In this document: piece after piece, positions 9,776-20,007 of the stretch | Layout: each line of letters starts with the position of its first letter | Numbering within the stretch: position 1 is the first letter of the stretch | The notes under the pieces: generated by a model | Seen by the model: the letters and a program-made list of their open reading frames with translations, nothing else | Told to the model about the DNA's origin: nothing | The model's database searches: none | Program-made: the position numbers and the translations under genes | Assembly (NCBI RefSeq): GCF_039566955.1 | Contig: NZ_CP154796.1 | Span: forward strand, 5,270,001-5,334,000 | Direction: 5' to 3' | Length of the DNA stretch: 64,000 bases | Source of the DNA: Micromonospora sp. DSM 45708 | GTDB taxonomy: Bacteria; Actinomycetota; Actinomycetes; Mycobacteriales; Micromonosporaceae

Positions 9776-10522
9776 TCAGACGTCGTAGCCGGCGCCGGCC
9801 CGGACCACCTCGATCGGCCCGGCGTACGCCCCGGTCGCCGACTCCACGGTGTGCGACTCGCTGCCCCACGCCGGGACGAGATGGGTGAGCAACAGCCGAC
9901 CCACCCCCGCCTTGGTGGCCGCCTCACCGGCCTCCCGGCCGGTCAGGTGCAGGTCCGGCGGATTGTCCATGCCGTCCAGGTAGCTGGCCTCGCAGAGGAA
10001 CACGTCGGCGTCCTGGGCCAGCCGCAGCAGCGCCTCGCACGGCGCGGTGTCGGCGGAGTAGCAGAACACCCGGCCACCGTGCTCCAGCCGCACCCCGTAC
10101 GTCTCGACCGGGTGGTTCATCCGGTCGACGGTGACGGCGAACGGGCCGATCGGGAACGTGCCCGGCTGGAGGCTGTAGAACTGGTAGACGTCCTCCATCG
10201 AGCCCTCCTCCTGCCCGTACGCGCTGGCCAGCCGGTCGGGCGCGCCGGAGGGCGCGTACATCGGCAGGGGCGGGTAGGGGCCGTCCGGGGCGTACCGGCG
10301 CACCACCACGTACGACACCGCGTCGAACATGTGGTCGCAGTGCAGGTGGGTGAGGAGGACGGCGTCCGGGGCGTGCAGCCCGACGTAGCGCTGGAGCGTG
10401 GAGAGCGAACCCGCCCCGAAGTCGATCAGGAGCCGGAACCCGTCGGCCTCCATGAGGTAGGCGGAGCAGGGGGATTCGGGGCCCGGGAAGCTGCCCGCAC
10501 AGCCGAGGACGGTCAGTCGCAT
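9776..10522 (-). CDS. MBL-fold hydrolase, Rv1339-like (cyclic nucleotide phosphodiesterase type)
   Basis: Metallo-beta-lactamase-fold enzyme of 248 residues, starting MRLTVLGCAGSFPGPESPCS. The metal motif is LLTHLHCDHMFDA, followed by AGEAATKAGVGRLLLTHLVPAW. It occupies the place of Mycobacterium tuberculosis Rv1339, next to cysM and rph. Rv1339 has been described as an atypical class II cAMP phosphodiesterase, so cAMP hydrolysis is the best inference here. Gene order and the SFPGPES start set it apart from tRNA-processing RNase Z, which shares the fold. Confidence 0.88.
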   Translation of the reverse strand: MRLTVLGCAGSFPGPESPCSAYLMEADGFRLLIDFGAGSLSTLQRYVGLHAPDAVLLTHLHCDHMFDAVSYVVVRRYAPDGPYPPLPMYAPSGAPDRLASAYGQEEGSMEDVYQFYSLQPGTFPIGPFAVTVDRMNHPVETYGVRLEHGGRVFCYSADTAPCEALLRLAQDADVFLCEASYLDGMDNPPDLHLTGREAGEAATKAGVGRLLLTHLVPAWGSESHTVESATGAYAGPIEVVRAGAGYDV

Positions 10523-10747
10523 CCGGTTGCCTCGATCTCACCGTGGGTAGTCGACGCCTCGGCAGCCGCCCCGCCGTTGATCTCCACCGACGCGCTCGCC
10601 ACGCTGCGCAGCCTACGCGGCGGCCCGGTCGGGCAAGAATCATCTACCGGAAGTTGTCATCAACGTGACACCCATACACGTCCGGGATCCGGGAGATCGC
10701 GGCGATCCGGCCGGTGTGTCCCCACCGACCGGACCGCCACCGGGCCG

Positions 10748-12098
<1,351 letters not shown>

Positions 12099-12167
12099 GG
12101 TGTCTCGTGCTCCTCGTTCAGGGTCGTGCCAGGTGACGGGCAGGAAAGGGCGTGCCGGCGCTGGGGT

Positions 12168-12656
12168 TCAGCGGCCGGAACACTCGTAGTCGACCGTCGC
12201 CGGGCTCTGCCCGAACATGTAGGACTGGACGGCGTTCGGGTCCACGGCGGCGTCCACGATCTCGACCGGCTCCTCGGTGACCACCCCGTCGACGATCCGG
12301 AAGGAGCGGATCTCCTCGGTGTCGGGCTCACGGGTGGAGACGAGCAGGTAGTGCGCACCCGGCTCGCCCGCGAAGGAGACGTCCGTGCGGGACGGGTAGG
12401 CCTCCGTCGCGGTGTGCGAGTGGTAGATGACGACCGGCTCCTCGTCGCGGTCGTCCATCTCGCGCCAGACCCGCAACTGCTCCATCGAATCGAACTCGTA
12501 GAACGTCATCGAGCGGGCGGCATTGTCCATCGGGATGTGCCGGGTCGGGGTGTCGCCGCCGGCGGGACCGGCGACCACGCCACACGCCTCGTCCGGGTGG
12601 TCCCGGCGCGCGTGGGCCACGATCGCGTCGATGATCGACCGGTCGATGCTCAGCAC
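12168..12656 (-). CDS. mec: JAMM metallopeptidase, CysO-cysteine hydrolase
   Basis: Zinc peptidase of the JAMM/MPN family, 162 residues, which in mycobacteria cleaves cysteine from the CysO-cysteine adduct. The JAMM motif is complete: Glu23 in HPDEACGVV and H79-S-H81 with Ser89 and Asp92 in YHSHTATEAYPSRTD. The GTG start has a TAGTGT hexamer seven bases upstream and no Shine-Dalgarno, which suggests a leaderless transcript covering mec, cysO and cysM. Because the local CysO has a tail beyond GG, Mec could have a second job as its processing protease; that is inference. Confidence 0.94.
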   Translation of the reverse strand: MLSIDRSIIDAIVAHARRDHPDEACGVVAGPAGGDTPTRHIPMDNAARSMTFYEFDSMEQLRVWREMDDRDEEPVVIYHSHTATEAYPSRTDVSFAGEPGAHYLLVSTREPDTEEIRSFRIVDGVVTEEPVEIVDAAVDPNAVQSYMFGQSPATVDYECSGR

Positions 12657-12663
12657 GCCGACA

Positions 12664-12669
12664 ACACTA
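12664..12669 (-). promoter_or_regulatory. -10 hexamer of mec-cysO-cysM
   Basis: TAGTGT on the minus strand, seven bases ahead of the mec GTG start, in the 55-base gap after the DUF2017 gene. Confidence 0.55.
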
Positions 12670-12711
12670 GCGCCTGGCCGCCCCGGGCGGCGAGGTGGCC
12701 GCCGTCACCAC

Positions 12712-13215
12712 TCAGTCGATGAGCGCGTTGAGCAGGGACTCCTGGAGATATCCGAGATAGGCGTAGACCGACAGTTGGAACACCCGGGACGAGGCCGGGT
12801 CCGCGGCGACCGCGTCGTCCAGCTCCTCACCCAGGTCGGTGCCGTCCTTGATCTCCAGCCGGACGCCCATCGCCAGCCGGGCGTCGTTGAGCGCCCGCAG
12901 CCACGCCTCCGCCGCCTCCGCGTCCAGCCGCACCTCGCCGCCCGCGTCACCGTCGGGCAGCGCGGCGAGGATCGCGCCGGCCTGGTCGATCTTCGCGGTC
13001 TTCAGGTCGCCCTCGGTGTAGCGACGGAACTCGGCGGTGCCGGCGTCGTCGTCCGGGTAGACCTCCGGGAAGAGCCGGCCGACCACCGGGTCGCCGTGGT
13101 CGAAGCCGTCGGTCAGCAGCCCGACCACCTCGGAGGCGACCTTGCGCAGCACCCGCACCTCGTCGACCGCGAAACTGGCCACGTAGCGGTCGCCCCGGCG
13201 ACGGAACATGCTCAT
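12712..13215 (-). CDS. DUF2017 family protein
   Basis: Soluble protein of 167 residues with the family pattern [24 protein letters not shown] at the start and [16 protein letters not shown] at the end. Function unknown. It is found beside clpS and the cysM cluster in actinobacteria, including mycobacteria. The ATG overlaps the clpS stop (ATGA), so it is translated together with clpS; a second Met two codons in is an equally possible start. The coupling hints at a role in protein turnover, but nothing in the sequence proves it. Confidence 0.85.
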   Translation of the reverse strand: MSMFRRRGDRYVASFAVDEVRVLRKVASEVVGLLTDGFDHGDPVVGRLFPEVYPDDDAGTAEFRRYTEGDLKTAKIDQAGAILAALPDGDAGGEVRLDAEAAEAWLRALNDARLAMGVRLEIKDGTDLGEELDDAVAADPASSRVFQLSVYAYLGYLQESLLNALID

Positions 13216-13502
13216 GAGCGGTCCACCGTCGCCCACAGCCCGTACGCGTGCAGCTGCGCCGCGTCGTGCTCCATGCGCTCCCGGGCCCCGCTGGAGACCA
13301 CCGCCTTGCCCTTGTGGTGCACGTCCAGCATGAGCTGCTCCGCCTTCTCCCTGCTGTACCCGAACAGCTTCTGGAACACCCAGGTCACGTACGTCATCAG
13401 GTTGACCGGATCGTCCCAGACGATGGTCACCCATGGCCGGTCGGAGACCGGCACCTCTGCGGTGTCCGGCGTCTCGACCGGCGCAACCTGTGGAGCCGCC
13501 AT
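13212..13502 (-). CDS. clpS: ATP-dependent Clp protease adaptor ClpS
   Basis: Adaptor of 96 residues that delivers N-degron substrates to ClpC/ClpA-type unfoldases. The binding-pocket motif [20 protein letters not shown] and the later HHKGKAVV are conserved. The first ~20 residues form the flexible tail. I choose the ATG with GGGGGG just upstream; another in-frame ATG three codons earlier lacks a ribosome site. It heads a two-gene unit with the DUF2017 gene. Confidence 0.95.
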   Translation of the reverse strand: MAAPQVAPVETPDTAEVPVSDRPWVTIVWDDPVNLMTYVTWVFQKLFGYSREKAEQLMLDVHHKGKAVVSSGARERMEHDAAQLHAYGLWATVDRS

Positions 13503-13617
13503 GCCCCCCATCGTGCCACCGGATCGGGGGAACCGATGAACCGGAACGGCGCGGCGGTCGGGATCGCCCGCCCGGACCGGGTGCGCGGGCCCGGGGCGGC
13601 GCACGGCGGCCCCGGCC

Positions 13618-15180
13618 TCAGGCCAGCAGGATGCCGTGGTCGACAGCATCGGCGAGCACCGCGCCCAGCGAGAGACGGATCACCTCGAAGCGGCGGGACA
13701 CCTCGCGGGACAGTTCGAGTTCGACCTCACGCAGGGCGCGCTGGGCCCAGGACCGGGCGGCGTTCGGATCGTCGTTGCCCGGCGCCCGCCAGTGCTGCCA
13801 GCAGCCGCCGTTGAGCGCCACGCCGACCGGCGGGAGCGCCTCGTCGCGTTCCGCGCCGGGCAGCCCGGTCAGCGCGTCCAGGGCGCCGGCGCCGGCCAGC
13901 GCGGCGACCCCGGCGGTGCTGGTGACCAGCAGCACCCGGCCCAGCTCCCGGCCGTCCGGATGGTCGGCGAGGCCCCAGCGCACGGCGCGGGTGATCCGCC
14001 GGCGTACGCCCTCGGCGAGCGGCGCGCCGAAGACCCGGGCGGCGGCGTCGTCGACCATGCCGCGCACCGCCTCGTCGCACTGCGCGGTCGCGAGCAGCGA
14101 CAGCGCCTCCAGCTCGCGGTCGAGCAACCGCGGCAGGCCGGCGCAGCCGACCCCGAAGACGATCTCCTGGACCACCCGGAGGTGGATGTTGGCCAGCTCC
14201 AGCGCGAGGTGCTGGCGGATCCGCTGGGCGCAGGAGCGGGCCTGGCGGTCGAGCCGGTCGGCCAGGTCGGCCGGCTCGACCCCGGCCAGCACCGGCACCC
14301 GGCCGTGCGCGCCGGGCGGTTCGGGCGGCCGGGCGCTGGCCCGCCGCAGCCCCTCGACGGCGGCCCACCCGACGAGCGCCCGGCGCAGGTTAGGCAGCTC
14401 GGCGCGGCGGGCCGGGAACCACCGGGCCGGGGCGAGCGCGGGCACCGCGGCCAGCAGCACCGCCCGGTGGGCCGCGATGGAGACCGCCACCTGGTCGAGC
14501 GGGCCGGCGGGGCCGGGCGGGCCGGCGGGGCCGGGCGACGGCACGGACGCCCCCGTGCCCTCCGCCGTCGCGCCGTCCGCCGGCGCCGCCCAGCCGGTCA
14601 CGCCGGGGGTGACGACGAAGAACACCTCGACCGGGGCCCGCGCCACCTCGGCCAGCAGGTGCAGCTCGACCGCGCTGAACGCCTGGTCGGTGGCGATCAC
14701 GAAGAGCAGCGCGCCGGCCCGGCCCACGGCGTCCCGCAGCACCCGGCCCCCGGCCACCCCCAGGGCGGCGGTGTCCGGCGTGTCGAGCACCGCGAAGTGC
14801 CGCAGCAGCGGTTCGGGCAGGCTGAGCTCGACCCGGCGCGGCGGCCGGGCCAGCGCGGGACCGGCGGCGAGCGGGTCGGCGCCGTAGGCGAGCGGCTGGC
14901 GGTAGCCCGGGACGTACGCCGCCCGGGTGGCGACCTTGGCGTGGTTGACCAGCAGGTGACTGCCGACGGGCACGGCCAGCGTCCCGGCCGGCACCCCGAG
15001 CAGGCCGGCGACCAGCTCGCGCCGGCCCGCGCCGGCCGGGCCGGCCGCGACCACGGTGAGCGGCTCGTCCGGGCCCGGTTCGGTCACGCCGAGGTGGGTC
15101 GGGAGCGGGGCGCATCGCGGCGGCTCGGCCGGGCCGCGTGGATCCGGCACGTCGACCGAAGGGAGTGGACCCGGCTTCAT
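13618..15180 (-). CDS. Large dynamin-like / P-loop-related protein with a degenerate nucleotide site
   Basis: Protein of 520 residues without signal peptide or clear membrane segments. Residues 41-60 look like a GTPase strand and P-loop ([20 protein letters not shown]), but the catalytic lysine is replaced by arginine. [11 protein letters not shown] at about 131-141 resembles the G3 switch and [15 protein letters not shown] the following strand. A Pro/Gly linker and a long helical region rich in Leu, Ala and Arg follow. This architecture suggests a bacterial dynamin-like or septin-like protein with weak or lost hydrolysis. It is divergent from the large regulator gene. The function is not known and the assignment rests on motif layout only. 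Confidence 0.6.
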   Translation of the reverse strand: MKPGPLPSVDVPDPRGPAEPPRCAPLPTHLGVTEPGPDEPLTVVAAGPAGAGRRELVAGLLGVPAGTLAVPVGSHLLVNHAKVATRAAYVPGYRQPLAYGADPLAAGPALARPPRRVELSLPEPLLRHFAVLDTPDTAALGVAGGRVLRDAVGRAGALLFVIATDQAFSAVELHLLAEVARAPVEVFFVVTPGVTGWAAPADGATAEGTGASVPSPGPAGPPGPAGPLDQVAVSIAAHRAVLLAAVPALAPARWFPARRAELPNLRRALVGWAAVEGLRRASARPPEPPGAHGRVPVLAGVEPADLADRLDRQARSCAQRIRQHLALELANIHLRVVQEIVFGVGCAGLPRLLDRELEALSLLATAQCDEAVRGMVDDAAARVFGAPLAEGVRRRITRAVRWGLADHPDGRELGRVLLVTSTAGVAALAGAGALDALTGLPGAERDEALPPVGVALNGGCWQHWRAPGNDDPNAARSWAQRALREVELELSREVSRRFEVIRLSLGAVLADAVDHGILLA

Positions 15181-15259
15181 CAGGCGGCCTCCCGGTGCGG
15201 CGACCGGGCCCGGCCCGGTCGCGGGGAACTGTCCCCGGCGGGGATGTCGGAAGAGTACG

Positions 15260-15279
15260 GGTGTCGGCCATCCGACACC
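15260..15279. promoter_or_regulatory. Inverted repeat in the divergent regulatory gap
   Basis: Perfect 8-base arms GGTGTCGG and CCGACACC separated by four bases. It lies between the divergent dynamin-like and LuxR genes and is a candidate operator. Confidence 0.5.
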
Positions 15280-15298
15280 GAACACATCCGGTACTCAC

Positions 15299-15318
15299 GA
15301 GTAATTGCCAGATTACTC
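15299..15318. promoter_or_regulatory. Second inverted repeat, candidate operator
   Basis: Perfect 7-base arms GAGTAAT and ATTACTC around TGCCAG. It is unusually AT-rich for this genome and lies about 45 bases upstream of the -10 hexamer of the LuxR gene, a good position for an activator or autoregulator. Confidence 0.55.
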
Positions 15319-15362
15319 AACTTCACTGCGTGACGGCGTGCGCGCGGAGGGCATTCCATCGA

Positions 15363-15368
15363 TATGCT
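15363..15368 (+). promoter_or_regulatory. -10 hexamer of the LuxR/ATPase regulator
   Basis: TATGCT ending six bases before the ATG; no Shine-Dalgarno lies in between, so the mRNA is probably leaderless. Confidence 0.6.
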
Positions 15369-15374
15369 GCATCG

Positions 15375-18047
15375 ATGACCAGGTGGGAGTTCGTCGGCCG
15401 AGCGGATGAACTCCACCGTCTGTCGTCCACGATCGGCGGTCCGGACGGTCGTGGCCTGCTCTTCAGCGGCGACGCCGGGGTGGGCAAGAGCCGCCTCCTG
15501 CGGGAGGGGGTGGCCGCGCTCTCCCCCGAGCGCTTCGCGATCTGGTCGGTCGCCGCCAGCGCCACCACCGCCGCGCTGCCGTTCGGCGGGCTGGTCCAGG
15601 TGCTCCCCGCCGCGCAACCGCAGGGCCTCTCCCCCGCCGGGATCCTGCGCTGGGCGGTGGATCTGCTCCAGGAGCAGGCCGCGGGCCGGCCCATCGTGCT
15701 GGCCGTCGACGACGCGCACCTGCTCGACCCGCCCTCGGCGGCGCTGGTGCACCTGATCGCCCGATCGGAGAACGCCACCGTGATCGGCACGCTGCGCAAC
15801 GGCGAGCAGATCCCGCTGCCGATCCGCGCGTTGTGGACCGACGACCTGGTCGAACTGATGGAGCTGGGCCCGCTCGGCCGCAGCGAGACCACCGGCCTGC
15901 TCGCCGCGATCCTCGGCGGCCCGGTCGACGCCGGCTCCTCCGACCGGCTGTTTCGGCTCTCCGCCGGCAACCCGCTGCTGCTGCGCGAGCTGGTGCTGGC
16001 CGCCGGCGACGAACTCGACCGCAGGTACGGGATCTGGAAGTGGACCGGCCGGCTGGAGCTGGCACCCAGCCTCACCGACCTGATCGACACCCGGATCGGC
16101 CGGCTCACCCCCGGCGTCCGGGCGGTGGTGGAGCTGGTCGCCTTCGGCGAGCCACTGGGCCTGCACCTGCTGGAGCGGGCGGTCGAGCCGGCGGACGTGG
16201 AGGTGGCCGAGGAGCGCGGGCTCATCGCCATGGTCCGCGACGACCGGCGGCTCAACGTCCGCCTGGCCCACCCGCTCTACGGCGAGGTGATGCGCCGGCA
16301 CTGCCCGGTCAGCCGCACCCGTCGGCTCCAGGCCACCCTGGCCGAGCTGCTGGAACAGGTCGGCAAGCGCCGTCGCGACGATCTGCTGCGGGTCGCGGTG
16401 TGGCGGCTCGACTCCGGCACGGCGCAGAACGTGACGCTGCTGCTCGACGCCGCCGTGCAGGCGTTCGGCCGGTACGACGTGCCGCTGGCCACCCGGCTGG
16501 CCCGGGCCGCGTTGGAGGCCGGCGGCGGCACGGACGCCGCGGAGCTGCTCGCCACCATCCTCATGTTCGGCGACCGGCCGGAGGAGGCGCTCCGGGTGCT
16601 CGACCAGGTCGCCGGCGAGATCCGCGACGACCGGCGCCGCAGCCGCTGGCTGACCGTCCGGGGCATGGTCAGCTACTGGGGGCTCAACCGAGAGTCCACG
16701 GTGGAGGAGATCGCCGCCCGCGGCGAGGAGCTGACCGACCCCGCCGACCGGTCCCGGGTCCGCGCCTTCGAGGCCATCATGCGGCTGCACCGGCTGGACG
16801 TCGACGTCGCGGTGCGGCTGGCCCAGGAGGTGCTGGACCGCCCGGCCGCCCCGATGGCGGCCCGGGAACTGGCCCGCTGCACGCTCGCCCACCTCCAGGC
16901 CGCGCAGGGGCAGTACCGTCGCAGCGCCACCGCGATCGCCAGGGTGCAGGCCGAGGCGGCGTGCTGGCGCTCCGACATGCCCTACCTCCAGCTCGCCATG
17001 GAACTGGCCCGGGGCACCAGACTGGCGCTCTCCGGCGACCTGGCCGGCATCGACGCGATCGTCGCCGACGAGTTCGCCGACCTGGCCGGCGCCGGTGACT
17101 TCCGGCTCGGCACCGGCTACCTGGCCATCCTCCAGGCGTACGCGGCACGGCTGCGCGGGCGCGGCGACGACGCGCTCAGGACCAGCCTGGGCGCGTGCGC
17201 GGTGCTCGCCACCAGCCGGGTCTACGCCGGCCTGGCCCACGCCGAGCGCGCCCAGGCCGCGGCCCTGCGCGGGGACGCGGCGCACGCCGCCGAGGCGATG
17301 GCCGAGGCGGACCGGACGCACGCGCCCGGGATGGCCGTCCTCTACCCGTGGCTGGAGCAGGCCCGGGGTGCCGCGCAGGCGGCGTCCGGCGACCTGCCGG
17401 GCGCCACCAAGCACCTCTGCGCGCTGGCCGACCGGCTGCGCGAGGACCGCCTCGCCGGCCACGAGCTGCACGTCCTGCTCGACCTGGTCCGGCTCGACCA
17501 GGCCGCCGCGCCGGTCGGACCCACCTGCACCGACGGCAGCCGGCGCACCGTGGCGCAGCGCCTGGCGGAACTCTCCGAACAGATCGACGGCGTCCTGCCG
17601 CCGCTGGTGGCCCGGTACGGCCGGGCCGCGCTCGACGGTTCGCCCGACGACCTGCTCGCGGTCGCCGACGGCTTCGCCGACCGGGACCTGGTCGTCTACG
17701 CCGCCGAGGCGACCGCGATGGCGCTGCACCGGCTGCGGGACGCCCGGGCCGGCGTCCCCGCGCCGGCCCGGGAACGCCTCGCCGACCTGCTGCGCCGCTG
17801 CGACGAGATCTCCACCCCGGCGTTGCGGCTGCTCCGGCCGGCGCTCAGCGACCGCGAGTGGGAGATCGCCCGCCTCGCCGCCGTGGGGCTGACCAGCCGC
17901 GCGATCGCGGAGCGGCTGTTCCTCTCCACCCGCACGGTGGAGAACCACCTGCAACGCGTCTACAGCAAGCTCGGCGTCACCCGCCGTAGCGAGCTGCGGA
18001 CCGCGCTGGGGTCGATGCCGGGGCACGACGGCACGGATTCGGCCTGA
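15375..18047 (+). CDS. LuxR-family regulator with N-terminal AAA/STAND ATPase (LAL type)
   Basis: Protein of 890 residues. The Walker A motif is GDAGVGKS at residues 32-39, and a Walker B-like IVLAVDDAHLLDP lies near residue 115. A long helical middle region looks like TPR-type repeats. The last ~60 residues are a LuxR-type helix-turn-helix: LSDREWEIARLAAVGLTSRA, then STRTVENHLQRVYSKLGV. Family members act as ATP- and ligand-gated transcription activators. The frame runs further upstream, but the ATG used here has a promoter hexamer at leaderless spacing. Its target is unknown; the divergent dynamin-like gene and the two palindromes in the gap are the first candidates. Confidence 0.88.
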   Translation: MTRWEFVGRADELHRLSSTIGGPDGRGLLFSGDAGVGKSRLLREGVAALSPERFAIWSVAASATTAALPFGGLVQVLPAAQPQGLSPAGILRWAVDLLQEQAAGRPIVLAVDDAHLLDPPSAALVHLIARSENATVIGTLRNGEQIPLPIRALWTDDLVELMELGPLGRSETTGLLAAILGGPVDAGSSDRLFRLSAGNPLLLRELVLAAGDELDRRYGIWKWTGRLELAPSLTDLIDTRIGRLTPGVRAVVELVAFGEPLGLHLLERAVEPADVEVAEERGLIAMVRDDRRLNVRLAHPLYGEVMRRHCPVSRTRRLQATLAELLEQVGKRRRDDLLRVAVWRLDSGTAQNVTLLLDAAVQAFGRYDVPLATRLARAALEAGGGTDAAELLATILMFGDRPEEALRVLDQVAGEIRDDRRRSRWLTVRGMVSYWGLNRESTVEEIAARGEELTDPADRSRVRAFEAIMRLHRLDVDVAVRLAQEVLDRPAAPMAARELARCTLAHLQAAQGQYRRSATAIARVQAEAACWRSDMPYLQLAMELARGTRLALSGDLAGIDAIVADEFADLAGAGDFRLGTGYLAILQAYAARLRGRGDDALRTSLGACAVLATSRVYAGLAHAERAQAAALRGDAAHAAEAMAEADRTHAPGMAVLYPWLEQARGAAQAASGDLPGATKHLCALADRLREDRLAGHELHVLLDLVRLDQAAAPVGPTCTDGSRRTVAQRLAELSEQIDGVLPPLVARYGRAALDGSPDDLLAVADGFADRDLVVYAAEATAMALHRLRDARAGVPAPARERLADLLRRCDEISTPALRLLRPALSDREWEIARLAAVGLTSRAIAERLFLSTRTVENHLQRVYSKLGVTRRSELRTALGSMPGHDGTDSA

Positions 18048-18051
18048 ACTC

Positions 18052-18057
18052 TAGGCT
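18052..18057 (+). promoter_or_regulatory. -10 hexamer of pncB (leaderless)
   Basis: TAGGCT ending six bases before the GTG start of pncB, directly after the stop of the regulator gene. Confidence 0.6.
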
Positions 18058-18063
18058 GGTGCG

Positions 18064-19350
18064 GTGAGCACCCTTCGCCCCGCGCTGCTGACCGACCACT
18101 ACGAGCTGACCATGGTCAGCGCCGCGCTCGCCGACGGCACGGCCGACCGACGCTGCGTCTTCGAGGTGTTCAGCCGGCGGCTGCCGGCCGGCCGCCGCTA
18201 CGGGGTGGTCGCCGGCACCGGCCGGCTGATCGAGATGATCCGCGACTTCCGGTTCGACCCGACGGAGATCGACTTCCTGCGCCGGACCGGCGTGGTCGAC
18301 GACCGGGCCGCGCAGTGGCTGGCCGACTACCGCTTCACCGGCGACGTCGACGGCTACGCCGAGGGCGAGCTGTTCTTCCCCGGCTCACCGATCCTCACCG
18401 TGTCGGGCACGTTCGCCGAGTGCGTGGTGCTGGAGACGCTGGTGTTGTCCGTGCTCAATTACGACTGCGCGGTCGCCGCGGCGGCGGCCCGGATGGTCAC
18501 CGCCGCCCGGGGCCGGGCGCTGATCGAGATGGGCTCCCGCCGGGCGCACGAGGAGGCGGCGGTGGCCGCCGCGCGGGCGGCGTACCTGGCCGGATTCCGG
18601 TTCACCTCCAACCTGGCCGCCGGGCAGCGTTACGGCATCCCGACCGCCGGCACCGCCGCGCACGCGTTCACCCTGCTGCACGACGACGAGCGGACCGCGT
18701 TCGCGTCCCAGGTCGCCACGCTGGGCAAGGACACCACGCTGCTGGTCGACACGTACGACATCGCGCAGGGCATCCGCAACGCCATCGCGGTCGCCGGGCC
18801 CGAGCTGCGGGCGGTCCGGATCGACTCGGGTGACCTGGCGGTGATCGCCCAGCAGTCCCGCGAGTTGCTCGACTCGCTCGGCGCCACCGAAACGAAGATC
18901 ATCGTCTCCGGCGACCTGGACGAGTACGCGATCGCCTCGCTCGCCGCCGAGCCGGTCGACATGTACGGCGCCGGCACCGCCGTGGTGACCGGCTCGGGCG
19001 CGCCCACCGCCGGTCTGGTCTACAAGCTGGTCGAGGTGGAGGGGCGGCCGGTGGTCAAGCGCTCCGAGCACAAGTCCACCATCGGCGGCCGGAAGGTGGC
19101 CGTCCGCCGGCACAAGCCGACCGGCACCGCCACCGAGGAGGTCATCGTGCCGCAGGGCGTGCCGGACCGGCAGCCCAACGACCGGCTGCTCCAGCACTCG
19201 TACGTGGTGTCCGGCGAGCCGGTGACGCTGCCCACGCTCGACGAGTCCCGGGAGCACCTGCGGCAGTGCCTGATCTCCATCCCGTGGGAGGGGCTCAAGC
19301 TCTCCGGCGGCGACCCGGCCGTTCCGGTGACCGTCGTACCCGCGACCTGA
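18064..19350 (+). CDS. pncB: Nicotinate phosphoribosyltransferase
   Basis: First committed step of the Preiss-Handler NAD salvage route: nicotinate plus PRPP gives nicotinate mononucleotide. It has 428 residues. Conserved stretches are LLTDHYELTM at the N terminus, EMGSRRAHEEAA near residue 160 and GTAAHAFTLLHDDE, which holds the phospho-acceptor histidine. The phosphate-binding region DSGDLAVIAQQ is also present. The GTG start has a -10 hexamer at leaderless spacing. pncA follows 13 bases later, so nicotinamide is deamidated and then phosphoribosylated by products of one operon. Confidence 0.95.
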   Translation: MSTLRPALLTDHYELTMVSAALADGTADRRCVFEVFSRRLPAGRRYGVVAGTGRLIEMIRDFRFDPTEIDFLRRTGVVDDRAAQWLADYRFTGDVDGYAEGELFFPGSPILTVSGTFAECVVLETLVLSVLNYDCAVAAAAARMVTAARGRALIEMGSRRAHEEAAVAAARAAYLAGFRFTSNLAAGQRYGIPTAGTAAHAFTLLHDDERTAFASQVATLGKDTTLLVDTYDIAQGIRNAIAVAGPELRAVRIDSGDLAVIAQQSRELLDSLGATETKIIVSGDLDEYAIASLAAEPVDMYGAGTAVVTGSGAPTAGLVYKLVEVEGRPVVKRSEHKSTIGGRKVAVRRHKPTGTATEEVIVPQGVPDRQPNDRLLQHSYVVSGEPVTLPTLDESREHLRQCLISIPWEGLKLSGGDPAVPVTVVPAT

Positions 19351-19363
19351 GGAGGACCGACCG

Positions 19364-19945
19364 ATGGCGAACGCCTTGATCATCGTGGACGTACAGAACG
19401 ACTTCTGCGAGGGCGGCTCCCTCGCGGTCGGCGGCGGGGCCGGCGTGGCCGGCGGCATCTCCCGGCTGCTCGCCGCCGAACCGGGCCGCTGGGACCACGT
19501 GGTCGCGACCAAGGACTACCACGTCGACCCGGGCGCGCACTTCGGCGACCCGCCGGACTTCGTCGACTCCTGGCCCCGACACTGCGTGGTCGGCACGTCC
19601 GGCTCCGAGTTCCACCCCGAGCTGGAGACCGGCCGGGTGGAGGCGATCTTCCACAAGGGCGAGCACGCCGCCGCGTACTCCGGTTTCGAGGGGCAGGCAC
19701 CCGACGGCGAGTGCCTGGCCGACTGGCTGCGCCGGCACGACGTGGACCGGGTCGACGTGGTCGGCATCGCCACCGACCACTGCGTCCGTGCGACCGCGCT
19801 GGACGCCGCCCGGGAGGGCTTCCACACCACCGTGCTGCTGGACCTGACCGCCGCCGTCGCGCCGGAGACGCTCGACGTGGCGCTGCGCGCGCTCGACGGC
19901 GCCGGCGTCGCCATGGTGGGCGAACCTGTGATCAAGGCCGCTTGA
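19364..19945 (+). CDS. pncA: Nicotinamidase
   Basis: Isochorismatase-fold hydrolase of 193 residues that turns nicotinamide into nicotinate. The triad is visible: Asp9 in ALIIVDVQNDFCEGGSL, a lysine in IFHKGEH and the nucleophilic cysteine in GIATDHCVRATALDA. Metal-site residues lie in ATKDYHVDPGAHF. GAGGAGGA about nine bases ahead gives a strong ribosome site. In mycobacteria this enzyme also activates pyrazinamide. Confidence 0.93.
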   Translation: MANALIIVDVQNDFCEGGSLAVGGGAGVAGGISRLLAAEPGRWDHVVATKDYHVDPGAHFGDPPDFVDSWPRHCVVGTSGSEFHPELETGRVEAIFHKGEHAAAYSGFEGQAPDGECLADWLRRHDVDRVDVVGIATDHCVRATALDAAREGFHTTVLLDLTAAVAPETLDVALRALDGAGVAMVGEPVIKAA

Positions 19946-20007
19946 CCAGGTAATCGCTTGCGACTGTCGCACCTCCGGCCCAGGATGGCGCCGGAGGTGC
20001 GGCCGTC

